NCBI GenBank assembly: GCA_963733765.1
Contig: CAVTEI010000003.1
Span: 682,001-746,000 of the forward strand
DNA from: DATKAS01 sp963733765
Lineage (GTDB): Bacteria; Actinomycetota; Acidimicrobiia; Acidimicrobiales; DATKAS01
Direction: 5' to 3'
DNA: 64,000 bases
Numbering within the stretch: position 1 is the stretch's first letter; each line of letters starts with the position of its first letter. The translations under genes were made by a program, and so were the position numbers. Below are positions 47,292 through 55,300 of the stretch, piece after piece. Below the pieces are notes generated by a model that saw only the letters and a list, made by a program, of their open reading frames with translations, did not search any database and was not told the origin of the DNA.

Positions 47292-48852
47292 CTACGTGAT
47301 CGTGATCTGCCGATCGAGCACCTCTTCGAGAAGCTGCTTTCGCGCGTCGGCGGCGTAGAGCTCGAGCGTGATGTCCGCGTCTCCGGTCGGCACCAGCTCG
47401 ATCTGGAGCAGCTTCCCGTCGTCGCGAGCGCGCACGGTGGCGACCCGGCGCTCGTAGGAGCGGTCGAGCCCGATCGCGATGCGCAGCAAGCCGGCGAGGG
47501 CCCGCACGAGCGTCTGATCGTTCCTCCAGAGGCGAGCGAACGCCTCGTGTTCCGGCTTCGGCGCGCTCTTGCGGTGGTAGCGCGCGACCTGGGCGATGAT
47601 CTCGATCTCGCGGTCGGTGAAGCCGGTCAGGTGCTCGCTGTTACGGATCACGTAGTAGGTGTGCAGGTGGTGCTTCGCGTGCGAGATGAAGAGTCCGACG
47701 TTCGCGAGGAGCGCCGCGGCTTCTAGGTAGTCCCGCGACCCGTCGTCGAGACGGTGCACCGAAGCCGTCGCGTCGAAGAGCTCGAGCGCGAGGCGAGCGA
47801 TTTCCCTGGAGTGGTCGGGACGCTCGTCGCACTGCTCCATGAGGTGCACGACGCTTGCGCGCGAGAGGTCGCGAAGGTGGTGCAACGTGCCACCATGTGA
47901 CCGCTGCACGGTGTCGAGCAGCACGCCCTCGCGGAGCGCGTTCTCGGACACCACCAACCGCGTCGCTCCGTAGGTGTGCATCACCTGCTCGAGGACGATC
48001 GCGCCGCCGAGGATGATGTCGGCCCGGCGAGGGTCGAGGCCGGGAAGTCGACGCCGCTTTTCGACGCTGCCGGCCTTCGCGAGGTGTCCGACCACCTCGT
48101 CGAGCTCGTCGCGCGTGAGCTCGAAGTTGTTCAACGTGATCGGGTTCGGATCAGATCGGGCTGCGGCAACCATCGACGCAAGCGCCAGGATCGTGCCGGA
48201 GCTGCCGATCAACACGTCGAAGCCGAGGCGCTGCACTTCGGGGACGAACGGCGCCAGGACGGACCGAACGAACTTCCGGCACGACCCCACCGCCGCGGGG
48301 TGCACAACCTCGCCGCCGAAGAAGCGTGCACTCATGCGGATGGCGCCCAGCTTCAGGCTGCGCGACGCGAGCACCTCACCACGCTCGCCGACGAGGAGCT
48401 CGGTGGATCCCCCTCCGATGTCGACGAGCATGAGGCGGCGATCGAACACCGGCACGGCTTGCAACACGCCGAGATGGATGAGGCGCGCTTCCTCGACGCC
48501 AGAGATCACCTCGACTTCGACGCCCGCCTCGTCCCGGGCTCTCCGCACGAAGTCGTCGTGGTTCTCCGCCTCCCTCACCGCGCTCGTTGCGACCGCGCGG
48601 ATCAGACGCGGATTCGGCTTCCGCGACTCGACGCATGTGCGTGAGCGCGGCGATGCCACGGTCGATCGCGTCAGGGGCAAGGCGTTTCATGTCGCCGGGA
48701 CCCGAGCCGAGTCGCACCATCTCGCGCTCCCGCGCCACGACCTCGAACCGATCGTTCGGTGCTACCCGCGCGACGACGAGGTGGATCGAGTTGGTGCCGA
48801 TGTCGATCGCGGCCAGCGTCGCGTCACGGTCGACGACCCCCTCGTCGGTCAC
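47292..48852 (-). CDS. ppx: Exopolyphosphatase/pppGpp phosphohydrolase (one frameshift)
   Basis: About 519 residues when restored. From GTG at 48852 the ASKHA start ATLAAIDIGTNSIHLVVARV is seen, then, past an extra base near 48621, KPNPRLIRAVATSAVREAEN and the second phosphate loop LMLVDIGGGSTELLVGERGE. The C-terminal part contains an HD-like domain (LEAAALLANVGLFISHAKHH, then YHRKSAP) as in Ppx2-type enzymes. It hydrolyses polyphosphate or pppGpp. It is divergent from the Lrp-like gene. Confidence 0.9.
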
Positions 48853-48876
48853 CGCGCCGACGCTACGCTGCCCCAT

Positions 48877-49155
48877 GTGGTCACCGCGTTTGTGCTGATC
48901 AACGCCGAGCCCGCCCGCATCGCGGCGCTCGCCCAACAGCTCTCCGACCTGAAGGGCGTGGGCGAGGTCTACTCGGTGGCCGGTGACGAGGACCTCGTCG
49001 TGATCGTCCGCGTCGAGCACCACGACGAGCTGGCCGAGGTGGTGACGCAGCGCATCTCCGCGCTCGAGGGGATCATGGCCACTCGGACGCTCATCGCGTT
49101 CCAGGCCTACAGCAAGCGCGACCTCGAAGCGATGTGGTCGATCGGCTGGGAGTGA
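48877..49155 (+). CDS. Stand-alone AsnC/Lrp ligand-binding (RAM) domain protein
   Basis: 92 residues from GTG at 48877. It contains only the effector/oligomerisation half of Lrp: TAFVLINAEPARIAALAQQL, VGEVYSVAGDEDLVVIVRVE and MATRTLIAFQAYSKRDLEAM. No helix-turn-helix is present. Such stand-alone RAM proteins bind amino acids. Its stop overlaps the GTG of the tryptophan dioxygenase, which makes tryptophan an attractive but unproven ligand. Confidence 0.9.
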   Translation: MVTAFVLINAEPARIAALAQQLSDLKGVGEVYSVAGDEDLVVIVRVEHHDELAEVVTQRISALEGIMATRTLIAFQAYSKRDLEAMWSIGWE

Positions 49156-49898
49156 GCAAGTCCTTCGGGGAGGAAGGTGGCCGGCTCGACTACGGCACCT
49201 ACCTCGGACTGGAGACCCTGTTGTCGGCCCAGCGGCGCCGCACCGAGGCCCACGACGAGCTGCTGTTCATCACCGTCCATCAGATCTACGAGCTCTGGTT
49301 CCAGCAGCTGCTCTTCGAGCTCGAGGCGGCACGCGACGCGATGCTGGCGGGCGAGATCCCAGGTGTCCGTCACTTGTTTCGGAGAGTGCGTGTCATCGAG
49401 CGCCTGCTCGTCGAACAGATCGACGTGCTCCAGACGATGACCCCGCAGGACTTCCTCACGTTCCGGTCGGAGCTCGAGCCCGCGAGCGGCTTCCAGTCGG
49501 TGCAGTACCGGGAGATCGAGTTCTTGTCGGGCCTGAAGGATCCGACCTACCTCGAGCGTGTGCACGCCACCGCGGAGGAGAAGGCCCGGCTCGAGCGTCG
49601 CCTCAGCGAGCCGTCGCTGTGGGACGGCTATCTCGCGCTGCTCGCGCACCACGGCAATCCCGAGCTCGTAGACGTGCTCCTCGACCGCGACCGGTACGGA
49701 GCGCTGTTCGAGGTGTCCGAGGACCTCCTCGATCACGATCAGGCGTTCGCGCTGTGGCGGGTGCGGCACGTGACGATGGTGGAGCGCCAAATCGGCGGCA
49801 AGCCGGGCACGGGCGGATCGACGGGTGCGGGCTATCTGCGGAGCACGCTCGAGCGCCGCTTCTTCCCCGAGCTGTGGGCGGTGCGCGACCGGCTCTAG
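49152..49898 (+). CDS. kynA: Tryptophan 2,3-dioxygenase
   Basis: 248 residues from GTG at 49152 (254 from the ATG at 49134). This heme enzyme opens the indole ring to N-formylkynurenine. LDYGTYLGLETLLSAQ, the proximal block HDELLFITVHQIYELWFQQL, FRSELEPASGFQSVQYREIE and the distal heme His region WRVRHVTMVERQIGGKPGTG with TGAGYLRS are all present. I prefer the GTG because it overlaps the Lrp-like stop (GTGA). No kynureninase or formamidase is adjacent. Confidence 0.94.
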   Translation: MSKSFGEEGGRLDYGTYLGLETLLSAQRRRTEAHDELLFITVHQIYELWFQQLLFELEAARDAMLAGEIPGVRHLFRRVRVIERLLVEQIDVLQTMTPQDFLTFRSELEPASGFQSVQYREIEFLSGLKDPTYLERVHATAEEKARLERRLSEPSLWDGYLALLAHHGNPELVDVLLDRDRYGALFEVSEDLLDHDQAFALWRVRHVTMVERQIGGKPGTGGSTGAGYLRSTLERRFFPELWAVRDRL

Positions 49899-50339
49899 TC
49901 CGGCGGGGGTTCGGTCGGGTCCGCCTCGGTCGCAGCCTCCGCCTCCGCCGCAGTCGCGGCCTCGGCTTCCTCGACCGGGTCGAGTGGGCGCATCGCGAAG
50001 TCGATCGCCGACCAGATCGCCTGCGCAGACGGATAGAAGAGGATCGGCACGATGATCGCCACGGCGAGGCCCGCGACTGATCACCGGCACGACCTCGATG
50101 TGGGGATAGGTCGCGATCAGCCCGACGATGATGATCGCCAGGAACAACCCGAACGTGACGACCATGTTGATCGTCGTGCTGCCGAGCGAGAAGCCCTCGT
50201 GCCTGACGAAGCGCACGCCACATCGGGGGCACCGCTCCGCGAGGTGGAAGTAGCTCCTGAAGACACCGCGCGATCCGCACCGCGGGCACCGCCGGACGAG
50301 GCCCCGCAGCACCATGCGGGTCGTCGTGGGCTCCGTCAC
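49895..50339 (-). CDS. DUF983 membrane protein with zinc-ribbon (one frameshift)
   Basis: About 148 residues. RRCPRCGSRGVFRSYFHLAE and RCPRCGVRFVRHEG give two CxxC pairs, followed by two membrane helices (INMVVTFGLFLAIIIVGLIA and, past an extra base near 50078, GLAVAIIVPILFYPSA). The tail is acidic and ends EPPPD at 49895. The DUF983 family has no settled function. The start may be GTG at 50339 or 50366 or the ATG at 50315. It is convergent with the dioxygenase (4-bp overlap). Confidence 0.82.
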
Positions 50340-50430
50340 CGAGGGAATGTCACACCCCCGGTGCACACTCTCCGCATGGAGATCGCCGGGTGGGTCCCAC
50401 TAGAGTCCACGGGTCCAATTGAAACCCCTG

Positions 50431-50456
50431 CTCCGCACCGTGCGGGGCCCCGTGCG
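50431..50456 (+). promoter_or_regulatory. rpsF leader hairpin with CCG loop (candidate S6:S18 autoregulatory element)
   Basis: CCGCA (50433-50437), loop CCG (50438-50440), TGCGG (50441-50445) form a 5-bp stem extended by C-G and T-G pairs. An overlapping GGGGCCCC-centred pairing (50439-50456) would compete with it. It lies 36-61 nt before the rpsF ATG. S6:S18 complexes repress their own operon in many bacteria through a leader with a CCG motif; a match to that element is inference. Confidence 0.5.
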
Positions 50457-50491
50457 CAAAGACGTTTCGGGTCCGGAGGGAGGAGTCCGCG

Positions 50492-50833
50492 ATGCGGGCA
50501 TATGAATTGATGGTCATCGTCGACACCGAGGTGGACGAGGCCGGCGTGCAGTCGGTCATCGACCAGATCAAGGAGCAGATCGCTCAGCGGTCCGGCGAGA
50601 CCAAGTCCGTCGAGCTGTGGGGCAAGCGACGCTTCGCCTACGAGATCGACCACAAGCACGACGGCACCTACGTCGTGTTCCAGCTCGTGGGTGACGGCTC
50701 CCACCTCGACGACTTCGAGCGTTGGCTCCGCCTCGCGGACGAGATCGTCCGCCACAAGCTCATCCGCCTGCCCGACCACGAGGCCGCCAAGCGCGGGCTT
50801 CTCGCGGCAGGCACGCCGGCCACGGCCGGCTGA
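50492..50833 (+). CDS. rpsF: 30S ribosomal protein S6
   Basis: 113 residues, the normal actinobacterial length. MRAYELMVIVDTEVDEAGVQ, ELWGKRRFAYEIDHKHDGTY and LRLADEIVRHKLIRLPDHEA are diagnostic. S6 binds S18 and the central domain of 16S rRNA. GGAGGGAGGAG lies 7-17 bases upstream. First gene of rpsF-ssb-rpsR-rplI. Confidence 0.97.
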   Translation: MRAYELMVIVDTEVDEAGVQSVIDQIKEQIAQRSGETKSVELWGKRRFAYEIDHKHDGTYVVFQLVGDGSHLDDFERWLRLADEIVRHKLIRLPDHEAAKRGLLAAGTPATAG

Positions 50834-50852
50834 CCGATCGGGAGCGATCGAC

Positions 50853-51297
50853 ATGGCAGACAACAGCATCACGGTCATTGGCAACATCACCCGCGACCCC
50901 GAGTTGCGTTTCACCAATAGTGGACGCCCGCAGGTCTCGTTCGGCCTAGCGGTCAACCGTCGGTACCAGCAGAACGGTGAGTGGGTCGAGCAGACGAGCT
51001 TCTTCAACGTCGTCGCCTGGGCCCAGCTCGCGGAGAACGTCAGTGAGTCGTTGAGCAAGGGCTCACGGGTCATCGTCAACGGCCGCCTCGAGCAGCGCTC
51101 GTGGGAGACGCAAGACGGTGAGAAGCGCAGCGTCATCGAGATCGTCGCCGACGAGGTCGGCCCGAGCCTGCGGTGGGCGACCGCGAAGATCGAGCGCAAC
51201 GAGCGCAGCAGTGAGATGAGCGATCGTCCTCGTGGCGGCGGTTCGGGGTCCGCGCCTGCAGTCCGAGGGCTTCGCCGCAGAAGAGGAGCCGTTCTGA
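50853..51297 (+). CDS. ssb: Single-stranded DNA-binding protein (one frameshift near the C-terminus)
   Basis: About 147 residues. The OB fold reads NSITVIGNITRDPELRFTNS, GRPQVSFGLAVNRRYQQNGE and EQTSFFNVVAWAQLAENVSE. As given, the frame runs on into rpsR, but one extra base near 51263 restores EGFAAEEEPF and a TGA at 51295-51297, the essential acidic tail that docks repair and replication proteins. The stop then overlaps the rpsR ATG (TGATG). Confidence 0.93.
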
Positions 51298-51749
51298 TGA
51301 AGGCGCAAGGTCAGCAGCGACGTTCGAAGCCGAAGGACGCTGGGCGTCGTGTCAAGAAGAAGGTCAGTGTTCTCGCCGCTGAGCGCGTCGAGTACGTCGA
51401 CTACAAGGACGTCAACCTGCTCCGACGGTTCATGTCCGATCGCGCCAAGATCCGGGCGCGGCGGGTGAGCGGCAACGACAGCCAGCAGCAACGCGAGGTC
51501 GCCCGGGCGATCAAGAACGCGCGTGAGATGGCGCTGTTGCCGTACACCAGCCGGGTCACGACGCAGCGCGGCCCGCGCGCCGATCGTGGCGACAGAGGCG
51601 ACCGTGGCGATCGCGGCGACCGCGGTGACCGAGGTCCCCGGCCCGAAGCGCTCGTCGACGCCCCCAGCGTCGAGGAGGTCGATGTCGACGTCGCCGTCGA
51701 CGTCGATCTCGACGTTGAGGTGGCGGCCAACGGCGACGAGGAGGCGTGA
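51297..51749 (+). CDS. rpsR: 30S ribosomal protein S18 with unusual C-terminal extension
   Basis: 150 residues against the usual 75-90. Residues 1-86 are a normal S18 (RVKKKVSVLAAERVEYVDYK, DVNLLRRFMSDRAKIRARRV, AIKNAREMALLPYTSR). Beyond this are six DRG triplets and an acidic tail VDVDVAVDVDLDVEVAANGD. The start follows the ssb stop by TGATG overlap and the stop overlaps rplI. The tail could extend from the platform of the 30S; its function is unknown. Confidence 0.93.
   Translation: MKAQGQQRRSKPKDAGRRVKKKVSVLAAERVEYVDYKDVNLLRRFMSDRAKIRARRVSGNDSQQQREVARAIKNAREMALLPYTSRVTTQRGPRADRGDRGDRGDRGDRGDRGPRPEALVDAPSVEEVDVDVAVDVDLDVEVAANGDEEA
51582..51635 (+). repeat. Six tandem 9-bp repeats encoding Asp-Arg-Gly in rpsR
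   Basis: Six consecutive 9-bp units of the type GAC-CGN-GGN (first unit GATCGTGGC), differing mainly in third codon positions. The third-position changes indicate that the amino-acid repeat is under selection, while the DNA repeat may be prone to copy-number slippage. Confidence 0.85.
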
Positions 51750-52195
51750 TGAAGCTCGTCCTGCGCAGCGACGTCGACAACGTAGGCAAGAAGGGCGACA
51801 TGGTCGACGTGTCGGCCGGTTTCGGACGCAACTATCTGCTGCGTCGCGGCCTCGCCTTCACAGCCACCGAAGGCGCGACGGCGCAGGCCACCGCGATGCG
51901 CCGGTCTCGCGATCTGAACGATGCCAAGGAGCGATCGGCGGGTGAAGAGGTGGCCCGTGTCCTCGTGCCCAAGGTGATCACCATCACCGCAAAAGCGGGC
52001 ACCGAGGGCCGGTTGTTCGGCTCTGTCACCTCGGCCGACGTCGTCGACGCCATCGCCTCCCAGGCTGGCATCGAGCTCGACCGCCGCAAGCTTCACCTGG
52101 CCGAACCCATCAAGACGCTCGGCACGCACGAGGTGCCCGCCCGTCTGCATCCCGAGGTCGAGTTCGTCATCACCGTCGAGGTCGTCGCAAGCTAG
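51749..52195 (+). CDS. rplI: 50S ribosomal protein L9
   Basis: 148 residues. MKLVLRSDVDNVGKKGDMVD and VSAGFGRNYLLRRGLAF form the N-terminal rRNA-binding domain, and the long helix (about 45-75) leads to the C-terminal domain with GTEGRLFGSVTSADVVDAIA. The ATG at 51749 overlaps the rpsR stop by one base. Last gene of the operon. Confidence 0.96.
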   Translation: MKLVLRSDVDNVGKKGDMVDVSAGFGRNYLLRRGLAFTATEGATAQATAMRRSRDLNDAKERSAGEEVARVLVPKVITITAKAGTEGRLFGSVTSADVVDAIASQAGIELDRRKLHLAEPIKTLGTHEVPARLHPEVEFVITVEVVAS

Positions 52196-52370
52196 TCCGA
52201 GGACACAGTCCCGGTCCGGGCCCGCGTGCGGCCCCGGGCATCCACCAACTGTCCCCAGGTCGGGGCCCACGATGCACAGGGTCTTCCCCAAGCGCGCCCC
52301 CACTCGTCCACCGACAAATGGCGTTTGTCCACTAGCGACCCACAAGTCCGTACCGCAAGGGTGACAGCCA
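52196..52370. promoter_or_regulatory. rplI-dnaB intergenic region: GC hairpin and DnaA-box-like sites
   Basis: A GC-rich hairpin at about 52216-52237 may end the ribosomal transcript. Four DnaA-box-like nonamers follow: CTGTCCCCA (52249), TCTTCCCCA (52282), TCGTCCACC (52304) and TTGTCCACT (52325). GACAAA/TTTGTC (52313-52329) is a short dyad overlapping the last one. Together they suggest control of dnaB by DnaA, but they are only partial matches. Confidence 0.4.
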
Positions 52371-55300
52371 ATGGCCGACGGATCTTCCGACTCTCTCCGG
52401 CGGCCAGCAGGGGCCGGTCGAGTCCCACCCCACAACCTCGATGCGGAGGCTTCGCTCCTCGGTGCGATGTTGCTGTCGGCGTCCGCGATCGCGTCGGCCG
52501 TCGAGGTCGTCTCCCGTGAGGACTTCTACAAGCCGGCGCACGGGCACATCTTCGAGGCGATCACGTCGTTGTACGGCTCAGGCGAGCCGATCGATCCCGT
52601 CACTGTCGCGGAGGAGCTGCGACGCGCGAACTTGCTCGACGCGATCGGCGGGCCGGCGGTGCTCGTCGACCTGCAGGCGACGACGCCCGCGATCTCGAAC
52701 GCCGGCGGATACGCGCACATCGTCGAGGAGCACGCCCTCCTGCGACGGCTGATCGGCGTCGCAGGCGAGATCGCCGAGCTCGGGTACAGCGTCCCGGACG
52801 ACGTCACGAAGGCCGTCGATCGCGCCGAGGCGATGGTGTACGACGTCGCCCAGCGGCGGGTGGCGGACACGATGTCGCCCGTTCACGACCTGCTCGAGAT
52901 CAGCCTCAGCCGGCTCGAACAGCTCTATGACCGGGGCGAGTCGATCACCGGTCTCCCTACGGGCTACAACGATCTCGACGAGCTGCTGTCGGGACTGCAA
53001 CCGTCGTCGCTCGTCGTCGTCGGGGCTCGCCCGAGCGTGGGCAAGTGCGTCGCGTGGGACACGCCGATCCTCGACCCGGTGACGGGCGCGCTGCGAACCG
53101 CCGCCGAGGTCCACCGGATCGGCACCGCCGGACATCCCGTTGCCGTTGCGTCGCTAGGTGGCGATGGTTCGCTCACGGTCGTCGAGCCTGAAGCGTTCGT
53201 CGACGACGGGATCAAGCCCGTGTTTCGCGTGCGCACACGGTCAGGACGCGAGGTGCGAACGACGATCACGCACCCGTTCCTCACCGAACGGGGGTGGCTG
53301 CCTCTCGGCGACCTCGGCGTCGGAGTCAGAGTCGCGGTGCCTCATGCGCTCCCGTTCTTCGGGAGTGACCGTCTGCCGGCGGCCGAGGTCGTGTTGCTCG
53401 CGCACCTGGTCGGGCACGGTCAGCGGGTGGCGGGCGGCGCCGTGTTCGCGAACACCTCCCCGACGGTCGTGGCAGACCTCGTCGTCCACGCCGACGGCCA
53501 AGGTGTGCGCGCGGTGCCGCTGCCGAGCGGACACGTCGCGTATCGAGTGGTGGCGAAGGAGCGGGCGCGCGATCGCATCGAGGTCGTGGCGGCGCGACAC
53601 GGGCTCCTGGGCGTCGCCAACGACCGGGGGATGCCCGATGCCGTCTTCCGCCTTCCCCACGATCAGCTCGCACTCTTCCTCGGCCGCCTGTTCGCGACTG
53701 CGGGGGCGGCACGGGCCGCGGCAAGAGGCGCAGGGCGCATCCGCTATCTCACCGCGTCGCGGACGATGGCGCAGGGAGTGCAGCATCTGCTGCTGCGCTT
53801 CGGTGTCGCGGCTGCAATGCGCGAGAAGCGGGTGTGTGAGCAGGGCGTCACGCACGATCTGTTCGAGCTCGAAGTCACTGACGCTGCCGACATCCGCGCG
53901 TTCTGCGATCAGTTCGAGGTGGTCGGGCAAGAGCGATCGTTCGAGGTGCTCTCCCGCCGGGCGGGTGGCGCGGGGAGCGGTTTGGCAGTCGGCGCGCGTG
54001 CGAAGTGGCCGCGGGGCGGTGGCCCCATCGACCTCGTGTCGGGCGGGCGGCGACCCGCGGGGCAGGTGCTCGAACGGGCTCCCGATCCGAGGTCGCTGCA
54101 ACACAGCGCGCTGTGGGATGAGATCGTCGAGATCGAGTACGACGGCATGGACCAGGTGTACGACCTCACCGTTCCGGTCACGCACAACTTTGTCGCCGGC
54201 GACGTGTTCGTGCACAACACCGCGTTTGCGCTCGGTATGGCGGCGCATGCGGCGCTCGAAGCGCAGCGGCCAGTGCTCTTCTTCTCGCTCGAGATGGGCC
54301 ACCTCGAGCTCACGCAGCGCCTGCTCTCGATGGAAGCGCGCGTCGACTCGAGCCGGTTGCGCAACGGTCGGCTCGTCGAAGCGGACTGGTCGAAGATCGG
54401 CCACGCCATCGGCCGTCTCGCGAACGCGCCTCTGTGGATCGACGAAAACCCGAACGTCACCGTGATGGAGATCCGGGCGAAGGCGCGGCGGTTGAAGAGC
54501 CGGATCGGCGACCTCGGCCTCGTCGTCGTCGACTATCTCCAGCTGATGAGCGGCCGCGGCTCGGCCGAGAACCGGCAGGTCGAAGTGTCGGAGATCAGCC
54601 GCGGCCTGAAGATCCTCGCCCGCGAGCTCGAGACCCCCGTCGTGGCGCTCTCGCAGCTCTCTCGCGGGCTCGAGCTGCGCGCCGAGAAGCGTCCGGTGCT
54701 CGCCGACCTTCGGGAAAGCGGATGCCTCACGGGCGAGGTCCTCATTACCCGTGCTGATACGGGGATGCGGGTCCCGATCGGTGAGCTCGCTGCCTCGGGC
54801 GAGCGCGACATCGCAGTCTGGACTCTCAACGAGCAGTTCAAGTTGGTGCCGGCCGTCATGACGCACGCGTTCAGTAGCGGGGTGAAGCCGGTCTTCGAGG
54901 TCAGGCTCGCGTCAGGTCGACGAGTCCGCGCGTCGGGTAACCACCCGTTTCTCCGCTTCGACGGCTGGACTCGCGCGGACGAACTGCGTCCGGGCGACCG
55001 CCTCGCCGTGGCCCGGGGCCTGCCTGCGCCCACTACCCAGACGTACATGGCCGCCGACGAGCTCATTCTGCTCGCGCACATGATTGGCGACGCCTGCGCC
55101 GTGGAGCGCCAGCCGATTCACTACACCAGCGCTGATCCAGCCTGCCTCGATGCCGTTGAGAAGTCTGCTGCGCACTTCGGCATCACGGCGAGGCGCGTGG
55201 CTCAAGGCAACTGGTGGCACCTGTACCTGCCATCGCCGCACAGGCTCACCCACGGCCGTTGGAATCCGATCGCCAAGTGGCTCGACGACGTGGGGCTGTT

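Noticed and set aside
49107..50366. 419-residue continuation of the DUF983 frame across the dioxygenase gene
   Set aside because: Beyond the break near 50078 it is antisense to kynA and Arg-rich. The restored frame stops normally at 49895.
51582..51635. Short tandem repeats considered as CRISPR or iteron
   Set aside because: The 9-bp units lie within rpsR in frame, without spacers, and vary at third codon positions.
50691..51749. Real SSB-S18 fusion protein
   Set aside because: One base restores the canonical SSB EEEPF end and TGATG overlap with rpsR, so error is far likelier than fusion.
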